The notes: generated by a model from the sequence alone, not told the origin. A stretch of DNA of 64,000 nt from Mercenaria mercenaria (GCF_021730395.1 NC_069366.1:68205001-68269000); one strand, 5' to 3'; positions 1 through 12,531 are shown, numbered from the stretch's first letter. Program-made: numbers and translations.

Positions 1-421
1 ACAATTGTGGTAGATAACTGCAATGCAACATACCAAATATCAAAAGCCTTGGCCCTGCAGTTTCAGGCAAGAAGATTTATTTTTTTAAATCCTATGTAAG
101 TCTATGTAGAACTTGGGACCCACGGGGCGGGACCTCTTTTAACCCCAATTTGAACAATCTTAGTAAAGGACCATAAGGCAATGCTACATACTAAATAGCT
201 AAGGTCTAGGTCTAGTGGTTTCAGAAAAGAAGATTTTTAAAGTTGTTTCCTATATAAGTCTATGTAAAATTTGGGACCCCCGAGGTGGGGCCTCTTTTCA
301 CCCCAGGGGCATAATTTGAACAACTTTAATAGAGGACCATTAGATGATGTCACGTTCCAAATATCAAGGCTATACGCCTTGCGGTTATGGACAAAAAGAT
401 TTTTTAAAGTGTTTCCTTTCG

Positions 422-435
422 GTTGCCATGGCAAC
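422..435. promoter_or_regulatory. Perfect RFX X-box palindrome
   Basis: GTTGCCATGGCAAC is a perfect 14-bp palindrome and matches the consensus X-box bound by RFX transcription factors. It sits in the tandem core of the element at 1-648. Binding or function is not shown. Confidence 0.45.
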
Positions 436-611
436 CAGAGTTCTGTGTGGAATTCAATTTTTTAAACAATTTTAAAAGGGGGCCATCCAAGGACATTTCT
501 GTGAAGTTTGGTGTAAATCTGTTCAGTGGTTTTCAAGAAGAAGTTGTTTTTTTTTTAAATGTTGACGGACGGACGACTCACGACGCACGACGGACATTGA
601 GCGGTCACAAA

Positions 612-643
612 AGCTCACATTGAGCCTTTGGCTCATGTGAGCT
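612..643 (+). other. 3' terminal hairpin of tandem-core element
   Basis: AGCTCACATTGAGCC and GGCTCATGTGAGCT pair around a TTT loop with one bulged base, followed by AAAAA. It corresponds to the hairpin at 17959-17990, which has a different inner stem. It marks the 3' end of the element. Confidence 0.7.
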
Positions 644-648
644 AAAAA

Positions 649-2536
649 CTGCTGAAAAATAATCCCAACAATATGCCTGAGTTGGTCTCTTTGGATGAAA
701 CTTGTGTTTATCGTAGTATTTTAACCCAGCGAGGCATAAAACAACCAATGACCGAGTAAATGTCGGACAAGGCCAGCCATAGCAGAAAGGACATGAAGTG
801 CCAAGAAGGTTTTGTTTGCAATCATAGACAAATTCTATACAAATAAAGTACTTATACCTGTCAAAACAAAACATCGTATCAAAATAAATGCCCATTTAAA
901 GATTTGAAGTGCGTTTAGTGATTATGGTTGATACTTAAAAATAAATAATAAATTGTATGAGGGTACACTAAGGTCGCACAGTGTACGGAAAATAAACATC
1001 ATATAGTTAATTCACACTTTTAATCTAAAGACAAGTGAGACAAATACATAATTTCAAATTTAGATGACGTGTGAATGTACTTTTCTTGATGAAACCTGTA
1101 ACTTATTAAATCAGGACAACTGCTTTCAGAAAACTGACGTGTTTTCCCTAGTCAAACAGGAAGCTGTTGTTCAAAGAATGGATAGAATGGATAAATTCTA
1201 ACAAAGTCTGAAACCGTAGTCTTGACTTATAAAGAACTTATTATTGATTGTGGAAGGAGTCTTGACTTATTACTTATTACTAATTTTGGGAAGTAGCAAT
1301 TCTTGTTATGAATGGTTTAGATAGAACTGTCAATTTGAGTAGATAAAGATATCTGACGTACGTTTGTGTTGCAGGTTAAGATGTATACAGAAAAAAGCAA
1401 AGAATATGGTAAAACCGGTCTTAGCTATCTTAATCAACAACACAACTGACACAACAAAAGAACAAATACATTCGAGATATACATATTTTTAATCAGTTAG
1501 CATCATGTGTGCTGTTTCATCGTTGGTAAACGTTTAACACATAAGCCGAGATAATGCTTTCGGGGATTGCAAAACTGAGATTATTCCACAACTTAAATTC
1601 ATTTTAACACAGGTGTAATAAAACACAGAAGAAGAAAGTTTTTGCCAAATACTAAATGTTCTTGATAATGTTATCTGGCATGAATGTTTCTTCGCTTTCT
1701 GTTCCATCATCATGTGCATGCGAATCATCATGCTTTAAGTGTTTTTGGTCCTGTGGGGTTTAAATATTATCATTAACAATTTAATTATAGAGAAATATCT
1801 GGCGAAATGTATTACATTCTTTTTCTTAACTTGCAATGCCCCTTGATGAAAAATTATAATTATGTAATATGTTTTTGTCTACAAAAAGATACAATAAATC
1901 TTACTATTGCTCATATTCTCGAGAGTGGTTCCAATAAGCTTGAAGCTCTCATCACAATCGAGCTATAACAAATTAGTATAAAATAAATCTTTCTACATTG
2001 AAATTATTTATTTATCACATAGAAATAGTTCTTCATTATTGCAAAACTTATGCTACTTTCATCTATAGATTTTCTATGAATACATGTATTTTACAAGACT
2101 AAGTTCATGAGACTTTGATTTGCATGGACAGATTAGTTTAAACAAAGTGTTCTATTTGATTTATGTTTGGTCAGTTAACATGATATTTTTGAACATACAT
2201 GTATAATATTCTAAACGATAAAATGGATTTTTTTTTATTTCGAATTGCTTATATTAGAATTGTCAAACATAAACGTTCTTGGATATCTGTAGTTATATCA
2301 AAACGGTTGACATTATTTTAGCTGGAAATAGGATCACTGTAAACTAAACTTAAAGCTAATTAGGACTGTTCTCCGGGATTCAAAATATTCTTTTCAGCTA
2401 GATAGTTATTACAGTTAATGAAAATCTAAGTAAAAGTAGGAACTTTAAAAATTGTATGCAAACAATCCAAGCGACTTCATTGCGTTTTAACAATTGTTTG
2501 GACCGTTAGTAAGGCGATGTGATGTAGCAATATTGA
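649..2536. other. No gene seen
   Basis: AT-rich sequence. The open frames are short, lack recognisable domains and have no supporting context. Confidence 0.5.
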
Positions 2537-2586
2537 CACACACACACACACGGACGCACGCATACGCACACACGCACGCACACACA
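2537..2586. repeat. CA-rich microsatellite
   Basis: An imperfect run of CA dinucleotides interrupted by 'cggacgcacgcatacg'. Confidence 0.9.
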
Positions 2587-4140
2587 AAGTCATTATTAAC
2601 AAAGTAATTTATGTTACATTACACTTTATATCTTTGACAAGACCATTGGTCTTTGTCATTATCGAACGGTCTGATCATAGGCTTGTCGGATATGGTACAG
2701 ATGTGTGAAATGCAAACTTTTTGTTCAGGTTTATAAACTATGTGCCCATTGATCCCGTCGATGTAACCATCTTATCTAATCATAGTGTAGATAAATCATC
2801 CCAGAAATAGCTGCTTCTTGGCTGCATGTTCTGAGGATCATAGTTTCACTCTGTCGTTTATTTTGCTGTACTATTCAAGTACAATTGCTGAAAATAAAAA
2901 CATAAACGCATTTTGCCCTATGTCCATAATGCCAAGTATGTAGCTTGTATTCATTATTTACTCGGGTCTAGCTATTTTTGCTACATTTGGCCTTTAAATA
3001 ACTGAAACACCTTTTGCCCTCTTCTGATTATGGTATCTTGACAAACAAAACTTAGATGAGCAGGTCTCATAACCTGATTAAAAGTCAAAGCATCCTTTTC
3101 AATAAAAACCTATTGATATTATAGAACCAAACAGAAACACAACAGGGTGTTATTGCTGCTACGTAAAGGCCATACTTAATGTACACTTTATGTGTTACCT
3201 TCACTAAATATAGATTGAATAATTGTTATTGTTGTAATCATTAGTCTTGCAATCAACCTTATTCGTAATCCACTCTATTTTCCGGATGTGCAGAACAGTG
3301 TAAATAAACGTCACACCCGTCAAAAAGATAAGCACGAAAAAATAAACAGAAATTCGCATGTGAAAGTAGAAACGGACATTAAACGCAGAACTTTACATGA
3401 AAGATGATGATTTCATTATGTAAGCAAAATTTACATTAATGCTGAATGCATTTGTGAAGTTTGTACTGCTAATCTTTTTTGCCTTTCTTTGATCTATTTT
3501 TGCCCGTGTCGTTTAAATTGTAGCTCTATAGAAATGCTGGTATCTGTAGAGAATGGAGCAGCTGTTATTTAATCAATGTGAAGTTTTTCTAGGTAATAGA
3601 CAATCATTTAACCAAATAAAAAATATTAGTGCGCGATGTAATCTAAATGTAATACACACGTTTCATAGATATAAGATCCTACCATTAAAAATAATTTTAA
3701 TGTGTACACGTTTTCTTTAAATCCATGCGGAAAACCTCGGTAGCTGAGTGATAAATACAGCTGGATCTTGTTAAAATACATGTTTTACATGTGTTTACAT
3801 GCATTTTCATTTTTGACAAAAAAACTTTTTCATGTGTTGATAAACAACATTGAACAAAGCTACAGATTAGAAATAACAAATAGTAATGTCGATTAACATT
3901 GAATGATGAAGTGAACAGTTGTCTGTTGCATCAACCCGTTTTAGAACCTATTAGTTCGCTGAATTAAAATCAAGTTACAAAAACTTTCTTACCTAAATGC
4001 CATTCTAATTTTGACATTCAATTTTTAAGTTTGCTGATTTCTTTGTACAATGTTTAAGTTATTGTTCTATTTTATTGAACTGTCAAATGCATATTGATTA
4101 CCTTGGCGGTGCACAGAATATTTTAATATTTGGTTGATTT
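2587..4140. other. No gene seen
   Basis: AT-rich sequence without a recognisable frame, RNA gene or repeat structure. Confidence 0.5.
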
Positions 4141-4224
4141 TCGGTACATTCCGTATAGTATACGGAAAGTAACCAGTAATTAAAGTGGTTTATATTTAAA
4201 GCATGTATACGGATGTACAAAAGT

Positions 4225-4310
4225 CACGACAGCTCAGTGGTCATCGTCAATAGCTTGAAACCGGGAGGTCGTAAGATCGAAACCGTCCAGTGTCTGTGTT
4301 TATTTCCACA
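4225..4310 (+). repeat. tRNA-like SINE head
   Basis: The segment contains an A-box-like 'agctcagtggtc' and, about 30 bp on, a B-box-like 'agatcgaaac', the spacing expected of an internal polymerase III promoter. It is followed by non-tRNA sequence, so it is more likely a SINE head than a tRNA gene. A perfect 19-bp palindrome (TTCCGTATA-G-TATACGGAA) lies upstream at 4149-4167. The 3' end is not defined. Confidence 0.45.
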
Positions 4311-4544
4311 AATTTCAACAAATTCTTGGTACATGTACAGTATTTTTTTATCTCTTTTTTTTTTTAAATTTCTCATCATTTTAATATATATTTTTATGTT
4401 ATTTTTTATTCACAGTTCATATCACTACATTACAAATTTCATAAATAACATTACAACTAGCTATATTCATCATTCAGTTTCGCTGGCGGTGTCGAGACTG
4501 CTGTCATCGGAGTCATATAAATCATATAAACAATTAAAAATAAA

Positions 4545-4640
4545 AAATAAAAATGTTCTCGCTAATGGGCTCGAACCAGCGATTTCCCGCATACGAGCCA
4601 TGTGCTGTAACCACTGAGTCACAGATACGAACGTCGAGTG
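4545..4640 (-). repeat. tRNA-like SINE head, facing the previous one
   Basis: On the minus strand there is 'gactcagtggttacagc' (A-box-like) and 'ggttcgagccc' (B-box). The anticodon-arm region does not form a clean stem, and A-rich sequence follows at 4545-4520. A tRNA-derived SINE or decayed tRNA pseudogene is likelier than a working tRNA. Confidence 0.45.
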
Positions 4641-4699
4641 GGTGTTTCACTTAAATACAATACTAATAATGATATTTAGACACTTAACCAAAATTTCTT

Positions 4700-5428
4700 T
4701 CCGTAAAACATACGGATAGCACCGAAGTTGGGCCGAATATTATAATATCGAATGCACAGAGCGTATAATGTATGCATATTTGACAGGTTAAATCAAGAGC
4801 ACAATACAAATCAGTTAATATTGTGGGATTGTTATATTTACCAGCATATTTACCAGTGATATAAAACGTTAACAAATAATTAAATTCTTATTTCAATAGA
4901 ACGGCGCACAACAGAAAAATATCCACAACACAAATTGTGTAAGCATCGTACTGTACTAGGAAAAGCGTTTATAAAATGCTTTGTAATTTTTTTTATTCTA
5001 TTAACCTGACTGTCACTTCTATGGCAAAAAGACATTTTTAAATATGAATATATAAATGATAAATGACGGGTGAGTGCGGGGGAGGGGGGGGGTGTATTCC
5101 TGTTGACGGCTTTCGCCACAATAATTGTTACGCTGCAACAGCTGCGTTTAGCTTCATCGAATGAAATGCATTTTGACTTTACACTTAAGAAGACATTTTC
5201 TAAACCGGAATCCACACCAAAAGTTCAATATAAAATTTGTCTTTTCAACATAGTTGGCAGCCATATTTAATTTATATGACAGGCTATTTAGAACTAAAAC
5301 CTAAAAAACATGCATGCAGATACATCTAATACATAATCATGTTATCACTTAGGATTCCACAAAACACTATAGACACTTTTTACAGATTGTATTCACTACG
5401 GGACGTAGGAATTTAGTAAACTAATTTG
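4700..5428. other. No gene seen
   Basis: AT-rich sequence with a short G run near 5080. The short overlapping frames here show no domain. Confidence 0.45.
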
Positions 5429-5700
5429 CTAGCCAATATCAACCTGCGCGTTCTCATCAATGCACATTTGCTTCACATTATTATTCTTCAGATCAACCAT
5501 AAAAATTCTAAATGCAAATTCTGTCGGAGCTATATAAAAGCTGCCAAGCAATTTATATTCATAACAAAATTTTAATTCGGGAAGATGCTGTAAGTTTTCA
5601 TCACCACGCTGATATTGCACGTAATAATTCCAGAAATGCATCATAAATACATTCTGTATGGATATTTTGCTTTATAAAAATTCTCACAGAATTAGTTTTG
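5429..5700 (-). pseudogene. Exon-like segment, copy 1 of 4
   Basis: The minus strand reads YDAFLELLRAISAW in one frame. An overlapping frame, open for 71 codons, ends DENAQVDIG before a stop. The first peptide resembles YDAFIGILGIIETW in the exon-like copy at 6574-6672. A 3'-splice-like 'ttctgtgag' lies at the upstream edge at the position matching the acceptor of that copy. I do not recognise the protein family. The two frames suggest an ancient, decayed exon. Its wider match with 10030-10270 includes the downstream phrase around 'cattgatgaga'. Confidence 0.3.
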
Positions 5701-6573
5701 CATGCAAAGATTAATGTGAATGTGAGCTTGCTTTTGGGTTTTGCTAACATATGTTGAGGAAACAAATATATAATTCTGAATAGAGTATGTCTGTGTTGCT
5801 ATAGATTTTGTCATTTTAATTCCGTATGTCTTCTTTTTAATATGTGAATGCTTTCTTCAGTTTAATAATTTGTGCATAAATGATGTTTTTTTTTTTCTGC
5901 AAATGTAACGTTTTTGTATTCATTTCTATGTTTCTTTTAGCAGTGGTTCTGCAAAAAAATTGATGTTTTGCTCAGTAAGATACCTAAATAGATATTAACT
6001 GATTTTGCTCTCTTTAAATTCATTATCAAGCATTTATTTTATGAATTTACTAAAGCAGTAAAATGGAATTTTCGTATACATTTTCGTAATGTGCTGAAAA
6101 CTTCACTGATCAAAATAACACTTCCAAAACTTGTGTCTAAATTAAGCTTTATTGTGTACAATGGACACGGTTGTTTTACCAGGGAGGTTAAATGGTTTGT
6201 ACATCGTTCGAAAGCTCTAAACTTCCGTACTAAACGGGATAAATAGTAGTGTAACTGCAGCTCGATTATGGAGCTAAGAATTCTTGACGACACTGCCTTT
6301 TGAATATAATACTCAGAGTGATTTAAACAGAACAGTGTGCTATCCAAAGTTTCGCAACATTCAAATATTTTCTATTATTTATAACATCTTCTGTCCCTAG
6401 AATTCTTTGCTGCTTCATTCATGGAGATTGATAGTTTTTGTTTGAACGTACAATAAACTTTAGAGGTTAATAATACAAACAGTAACACATTAAACATTTT
6501 GACATTAATTGGATTTACGTAACATAAACACTTATTCTTTGTTTTATCTTTAATAGAAAGAAGTAAAAATTAC

Positions 6574-6672
6574 CTGCCATAACTGCATTTTGTGCCATGT
6601 TTCAATGATGCCCAATATTCCAATGAATGCATCATACATAAATTCTTTGTGCATATTTTGTCCTATAAAATC
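6574..6672 (-). pseudogene. Exon-like segment, copy 2 of 4: open 33-codon phase-0 exon
   Basis: On the minus strand the acceptor-like 'ttctctcag' precedes an open stretch of exactly 33 codons that ends CAG followed by 'gtaatt', a good donor. The peptide starts DFIGQNMHKEFMYDAF and ends WHKMQLWQ, rich in aromatic and hydrophobic residues. I do not recognise the family. This is the best preserved of four related segments at about 5.5, 6.6, 10.1 and 11.2 kb. It could be a real exon of a gene extending outside the window, or a remnant of a duplicated gene. No neighbouring exon could be confirmed. Confidence 0.3.
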
Positions 6673-6689
6673 CTGAGAGAATTGGTATT

Positions 6690-8285
6690 ATTTTGATAAT
6701 TTATATGAATAGGTTAATTTTAGGATCCATTGATATGATTGTATGGTTTATCAACGTTCATTTACTTTCAAATTTTATAAAGAATTAAAAGGCAGGGATA
6801 GATTTCTAGGAAGCAGTACAACACAGGGTAAAAGCCAGATTCAAACATTGCAAAGTAGGCCTGCGAAGCAGTAGAGGAAAGAATCAAATATCCACTAACA
6901 AGTACAATTCAATAATATTGAGAGATATATGGGGATTGGGTAAAAGAAATGTGTAACACCAATCTGCAAATAAAGTTGTATCACTTATAATTTATACAAT
7001 ATTTATTAAAAATAGATCGTGCCGTCTCCCTTCGTCACTCATTAATTCTTCTGAAAATAAAGTATTCAAAAAGAATAAATCGGTGCTTTCGTCAATAGAT
7101 TTTTATGAGTACCAACTTGAAAATATTTCTTCGTTAGTTCCTAAGTAGTACACTTTATTTATATTCTAACCACATGAAATGATCGATCATTAGACCTTTG
7201 CCAAACAACATGCGATAATGTATTTAATAAAAAATAATACCAAGTGCAAACATACTAAAGTAACTTTTTATTGTGGTAACAAGTTCAAAAAGTAATGATC
7301 AGCCATGCTAAAAGCCTTGATGAGGTGTTAAACCACACATCTTACTCGTACGAATAATTCAATATTTGATATTCGTCATGGTATCACGTTTTCTGTGCTC
7401 TAAAAAAAACTGAAGAATATTAGGTATATAAACTCTACATTAATCCTCATTTGGAACGCAAGAATGCTTTTGAAGAAGCTGCAAGGAGCGGAAGTACCGT
7501 CTGTCAAAAGTATTAGTACTAGTTTGGCAAGAACATGCAAGACCTGCCGGCCTGAAAGTTTGTTATCTCATCCTTGTATAAAATTAAGTCTTAATTAAAA
7601 TTTAAATGTAAGAAAAAGGGCAAAATGCAGACAACATCCATCAAATGACTGTCTGTTGTTTCTTCTTTTCTTTTATTTTTTTCATTAATTCAGACATTCT
7701 TGCACTGATTCATGTATTCTCTGTCTATTTAAAAAAAATCCTTTGGAAGCATAGAATGCAACCAAGCAAACAAAAAAGTAGAAAATATCTCGTGATTTTC
7801 GTGCTTTGTGTATTGTGATTTTTTTTGTTCGATTTTAAGTATCTCAAGAAATTTTGTTATTTGGCAATTCAACTTATGTAACGCATGCCCGACACTCCAA
7901 CCAAAACTCTGTGAAAACTACATTGCGAATCGTGCCTGCAATGCTAACTTATAGTACATAGAGATATTATTTGCAACTACGTCTTCCTAAGTTTTAATAT
8001 TACTTGCTTCAGGATCTCGTTTCATTGCTTATCCTTATATCTTTTTCACATACATTTTGCGTTACACGACGCAAGATGTTGTGCTTGTTATGTTTTCGTT
8101 TATTGGTCTGGTACATTTTCAGTCTAGTATGCTGACAGGTAAGTGTAGAATTTGGATTTACCTCTGGAGTTTCCACTTTTTCTATTTTGTCTCTTTTATA
8201 AATGTTGTTATGTTTCGGTATAGTTTTAATTTTAATTTGCCCGCAGACGAACTTTCTATATACATGTGCTCTGACTCTGTCAAAT
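6690..8285. other. No gene; one short repeat match
   Basis: AT-rich sequence. At about 7735-7775 a fragment ('ctttggaagcatagaatgca') matches the start of the 271-bp unit of the array at 8286-8890. Nothing else is recognisable. Confidence 0.45.
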
Positions 8286-8890
8286 ATAATAAAATCTGTA
8301 AAAAGATCCTTCGGAAGCAAAGAATACTACCAAGCAGAATAATAGCAGACTGGTTTGATAGAGTGTGTTCATGTGAGGTAATAAAACATGCAACACTTCT
8401 CACGCCCCCTAGCACCGGCTAAAGCGGAGCTCTATAACACATCAATTGAATAATAGACTCCATGATCACAAAAGACCAAAAAATACAACTGACTCCAAGT
8501 ACAGGGAGACTTTTTTACAGTGGCTACACGGTACTAAAAGATTGCTGTTGTGATAGTTGATAAAATATGTAAAAAGATCCTTTGGAAGCATAGAATGCAA
8601 CCAAGCAGAATAATAGCAGACTGGTTTGATAGAGTGTGTTCATGAGAGGTAATGAAACATGCAACATCTCTCACGCCCCCTAGCACCGGCTTAAGCGGAA
8701 CTCTATTACACATCAATTGAATGGGCTCCATGATCCCGAAGGATCAGAAAATATAACAACACTGAATTCAAGTACTGGGAGACCTTTTACAGCCGCCACA
8801 CGGCACTTAAAGATTGCTGTTGTGATAGTTAATAAAATCTGTCAAACGATCCTTCGGTAGCAAAGAATGCAACCAAGCAGAATAATAAGC
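8286..8890. repeat. Tandem array, period about 271 bp
   Basis: The phrase 'aaagatcctt(c/t)ggaagca' starts at about 8306, 8577 and 8849, giving two full units and the start of a third. Each unit carries 'aaccaagcagaataatagca', 'gtgttcatg(t/a)gaggtaat' and 'cacgccccctagcaccggc'. Related sequence forms the 522-bp tandem unit at 35566-36609, and a minus-strand fragment lies at 10863-10960. No coding potential is evident. Confidence 0.8.
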
Positions 8891-8899
8891 CTTACTCCT

Positions 8900-9494
8900 A
8901 TACGTCATTTTATATAATATCGTCCATGAGAGATTAGAGACTTCTCGATTTACAATCACCAATTAGAGGTTCGACCAAAAGACGAGTGTTTAACATGGGA
9001 ACTACGACAGACCTCTCGATGCTAGAAACAATAACATTTACTTTGCAAAATTTAATCCATATTTTGACATTTTATTTGTTCCTTTTTTATTTGTATTATG
9101 AGTTAAACACTTCGAAACAGTTCGTTACACTTTACTCGCATCTAGTAGTATTTGGGCATGGTAACAATTCCCGTGTATCAAATTATAATATCATTCCTTG
9201 CATTCAATTTAAGCTCCTATATCGAATAGTACAAAACACAATACTTCTAAATATGCCAATATTTCCCGCCGTTTTAGTTGCTTCTCCCTAGAAATGAACT
9301 TCTAATCAATTATGAAATTTGTTAAAGAAAGAATGTAGACATACTAGAGACACTAAGCTATGACTTGTGGTATAACAATACAAGATCAAATTATAATTTA
9401 TTTTCGAAACGTACAGAAGTTTAACAGGTAAAGCCGATACATAACAATCTTGGAGAGTCTATCAGGCCAGAACCATGATGCAACATGTATTTTC
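8900..9494. other. No gene seen
   Basis: AT-rich sequence. An open frame at 8986-9291 shows no domain, splice context or family resemblance. Confidence 0.45.
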
Positions 9495-9777
9495 AACTGC
9501 CTCAGTAGCCTAGTGTGGGAGATCAGGCCGCGTCATACCAAAGACGTAAAGAATGGTACTAGTAGCTTCCTCGCTTGCTGCTCAGCATTAAGAGGATAGT
9601 GCTAGGATTTGGCAGCCCGGTGTCAGTATAATGTGACCGGGTGGGATATTATGTCACGTGTCAACGGCGCGACATTCCAGTGAGACAGTATTATAAAGTT
9701 GGGCATTGTGCTCACTGCTACAAGTAGACACCGTCGTTTATATGACTTAAAGTTGTTAAAAGAGACATTAAACCCGA

Positions 9778-9778
<1 letters not shown>
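9495..9778 (+). repeat. tRNA-derived SINE ending in TTAAACCC
   Basis: The left part has a degraded promoter-like head ('cctcagtagcctagtgt'). The body includes 'cccggtgtcagtataatgtg' and 'gggcattgtgctcactgcta'. The end reads 'gagacattaaacccgaaca' and runs straight into a CA microsatellite. The TTAAACCC tail is shared with the SINEs at 42534, 54086 and 62927, which suggests mobilisation by the same LINE machinery (inference). The exact start is uncertain. Confidence 0.6.

Positions 9779-9806
<28 letters not shown>
9779..9806. repeat. CA microsatellite at SINE tail
   Basis: An uninterrupted CA run directly after the SINE tail, probably grown from that tail. Confidence 0.9.
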
Positions 9807-9808
<2 letters not shown>

Positions 9809-10029
9809 TATTTTCTGCAAACGGCAACTAGTCGTAGCACATAAAAAACACACAAGGTTATCACTCAAATTACATATTCACAAAGATGATTCATATAAAA
9901 ACAGAACATTTAACGCATCTTAATCTAAAAACAAAACATTGGCTACCACATAAATAGATTTCTAAGCTTTTGCTGGAATTTAGTCACGTGATTTATTATT
10001 CAGTTTAAATTTTCATTTTCTCATCAATG

Positions 10030-10270
10030 CTCAGTTGGTGAACATTATATTTCTTCTCAATCATTCATAATGCAAGGCTTTATGCACATTTTGTCTACGT
10101 TTTATTCTCATCGGGACTTAAATAGCTCATGTAATTGATATTTTAAACATTTTGTATGTCTGGAAAATGTTATGGGTTATCATCACCGCGCTTATGCTGT
10201 GCCTGATATTTCCAGAAATACGTCATATATACAAAATTAAATTCTTTATACATAGTTTCTTTATAAAAAA
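10030..10270 (-). pseudogene. Exon-like segment, copy 3 of 4
   Basis: The minus strand carries MYKEFNFVYMTYFWKYQAQH, resembling the open frame at 5429-5644 (MMHFWNYYVQYQ), followed by HKRGDDNP where copy 1 has QRGDENLQ. Similarity also extends into the non-coding flank ('gtgggcttgctt' against 'gtgagcttgctt'). It is interrupted and not a working exon. Confidence 0.3.
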
Positions 10271-10862
10271 ACATCAAGCATAAAATAATAAATTCAAATG
10301 TGGGCTTGCTTCCGGATTTTTTCCAGCTTTTGGTCAGATAATATTATCGTTTTTGATAAGTACATCTTCTGTTATTTTGAAATACATATTTTTATCTATT
10401 CTTCATTTGCTGTCATTTTAAATGCTTAGAATACTATCTTCATTTTGAACTTTTGTAGTTATATAAGAAAATAAGTATGCGTTCTATGATTGTCCATTCT
10501 ATAAAAGATTATCAGACATTTTGTAAATGTAAAATCCAGGAAAATTGGACATTTGTTGAAAATCATTATGATGGATGTAAACTATATGCATGCTAAACAC
10601 GTGAATATTCAAAGGCTACTCTCGAAACCAGATCGTAATAAAAAGGTTTTTGTGTAAAATTGGCATGGCTGTTTCCCCGAACAGTTTCTGGATTTTTGAA
10701 GCGGGTTTCAAGTGCTCTAAATTGGGTGGAATTTGGTCTTATCTGCACTTCTGTTTAGGGAAGTTAATACTGTTGTTTCAGAGACGGCTAGTTATTTTTT
10801 GTGAATAAATTTCCATGTTAGTATAAAGTACCCTTCACTGATTTTGATTTGCTTGAGTCGTT

Positions 10863-10960
10863 GTGTTACCATGGTGCTGATGTTACCTCTCATGAACAGA
10901 TTCTATCAAACTGAGTATGCTATTATTTTGCTTCGGTGCATTTCTCCTTGCACATTTTAA
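10863..10960 (-). repeat. Fragment of the 271/522-bp repeat family
   Basis: The reverse complement carries 'gaagcaaaataatagcatac', 'gtttgatagaatctg' and 'ttcatgagaggtaac', matching the units at 8286-8890 and 35566-36609. Confidence 0.6.
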
Positions 10961-11098
10961 TTACTACTTTTAGAGATCAATAGCTTTTAAGAGAAAAAAG
11001 TAGTTACTGGAGAGGTTATCAAATACAAAATGTAATTTATTAAACAAAGTGACATTACTATATCATTTTTTTCACTTTTGATGCAAAGTAAAATTTAC

Positions 11099-11246
11099 CT
11101 GCCATAAAAATGTTTTGCGGAGTTTTTATTAACTGTTGGATATTAGCGAATTTAGATTTGCGCGTTTTCAACCTCACTTACCATCGGTACCTAATACTCC
11201 CCTTTTATAAATAAATTCTTCATGCATAGTTTGCATTATAGAAATC
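11099..11246 (-). pseudogene. Exon-like segment, copy 4 of 4
   Basis: The minus strand has acceptor-like 'ttctccgag', then QTMHEEFIYK in one frame, and ends 'atggcag' followed by 'gtaaat', the same donor context as the copy at 6574. The middle is diverged and interrupted. Flanking sequence upstream of the donor also matches the 6.5 kb copy, so the duplication covered intron sequence. Confidence 0.3.
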
Positions 11247-11299
11247 CTCGGAGAATTTGCATAGCACGGAAAGATTAATGTGAATGAGTTTATTTCTGG

Positions 11300-12531
11300 T
11301 TTATTCTGGCATTCTGTGTTTTTTATAGTTTCGGATACAACATTATCTTAACTTGTCTTAATGTATCACATCTTTTTGTGTATTTCTAAAACATTATCTG
11401 CCATCATTTAATGATATATTTGTAATTTTATCTGCATACAGATTAATTTAAACATACTTTATTAATTATCAGTAGTTAACATCTGCATATATTTCACCTA
11501 CGATGCAAAGATTGAAGGAGTCGGCACGAATTTCCTATCCCAATGTATATGTTAAAATAAACTTAAGGTTTTTATGATTAAAACTTTGTTACTGTAATGT
11601 TTCAGTCTAAAGAGATGGGGGATGGGGGATATTATTATAACCCAGGTAGGCTCCCATCAGGTGAAACAAACTTGCGTCAATACAGCTTTAGCATAAAATG
11701 TGTCAAAATAAATGTTAACAACACCAGTAAAATTGCTGAAAATGTCCTGATTTTTTTAAAAAAGAAAATTACATTTGTTTGTATTTGTTAGTAGATAACT
11801 GTCAAGATAATATGTTTTTTTTACATAATTAATCTAATGCTTCCATTTTGCCATAGAAAGCGCAAATGTTACAAAGTATTTAAACATCGAACGATCATAA
11901 GATTATGTCTGTTTCTACAAGATTACTTTTCTTTTTAAAACAATCTTCGATAACGACAAAAATGCAGTTTTTGCAGAAGGAAAGCAGAGCCATTCATTCA
12001 AAGTGTTACATAGATTGTTGAAGTTGACCAAACATACTCTAGAATTATAAAATTATCAGCATTCGAGACTGTGATGCGTCACCTATGTCCCTGTGAATCC
12101 AAGGTGCAATTAATGCTTGCGTAAAATGTTATCCAAAATGCCAAATAAATACCTGCTAATATGATTTCACTTAAATCTATTTAGGCAATTAGCCAACTAG
12201 GCAACAAGGTTACTCTGTTACTTACTAAAATATCTAAGACTTGTCTTTTATAATCAGTATAGTCATAAAGTTTACTTCTCCTAAGAATTGGAATAAGTGT
12301 TTTTAATATAAATCTTCTTGTAAAATTAGTCATTCTTTCAATAAAATCATCATAAAACAAGACCTAGTGATTGTTAAATCTGTTTCTCGAGTGTATCAGT
12401 TATGTTGAAAGAAAATATCTCAGGATTAAAAAAGTGTTCCTGCAGGAAAAACTGATGCTGATGTCGGAATAAACTGAAATTTTATTGTTTTCTGTAGCAG
12501 TTAGTCATTAGGTAAAAATTCGTTATCATCG
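11300..12531. other. No gene seen
   Basis: AT-rich sequence. A 64-codon frame at 11597 has no recognisable features. Confidence 0.45.

Larger units (their letters stand above)
1..648 (+). mobile_element. Helentron-like tandem-core element, 3' part
   Basis: The left part is made of diverged tandem units about 160 bp long: 'aagtctatgta' recurs near 96 and 254 and the phrase around 'gaggaccat' repeats. It is followed by a short run rich in 'gacggacg' and 'cgacg' and a terminal hairpin (612-643) followed by an A run. This layout (tandem core, short GC-rich tail, 3' hairpin, no inverted termini) is that of non-autonomous Helitron/Helentron-type elements, known in oysters as pearl-type elements. 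The 5' end lies outside the window. It has no coding capacity. Class assignment is an inference from structure. Confidence 0.65.

Noticed and set aside
4213-4617. 134-codon plus-strand frame
   Set aside because: It spans both SINE heads and a T-rich stretch, so it is a chance frame.
8057-8422. 121-codon plus-strand frame
   Set aside because: It runs into the 271-bp tandem array and overlaps long frames on the other strand; composition and context give no support.
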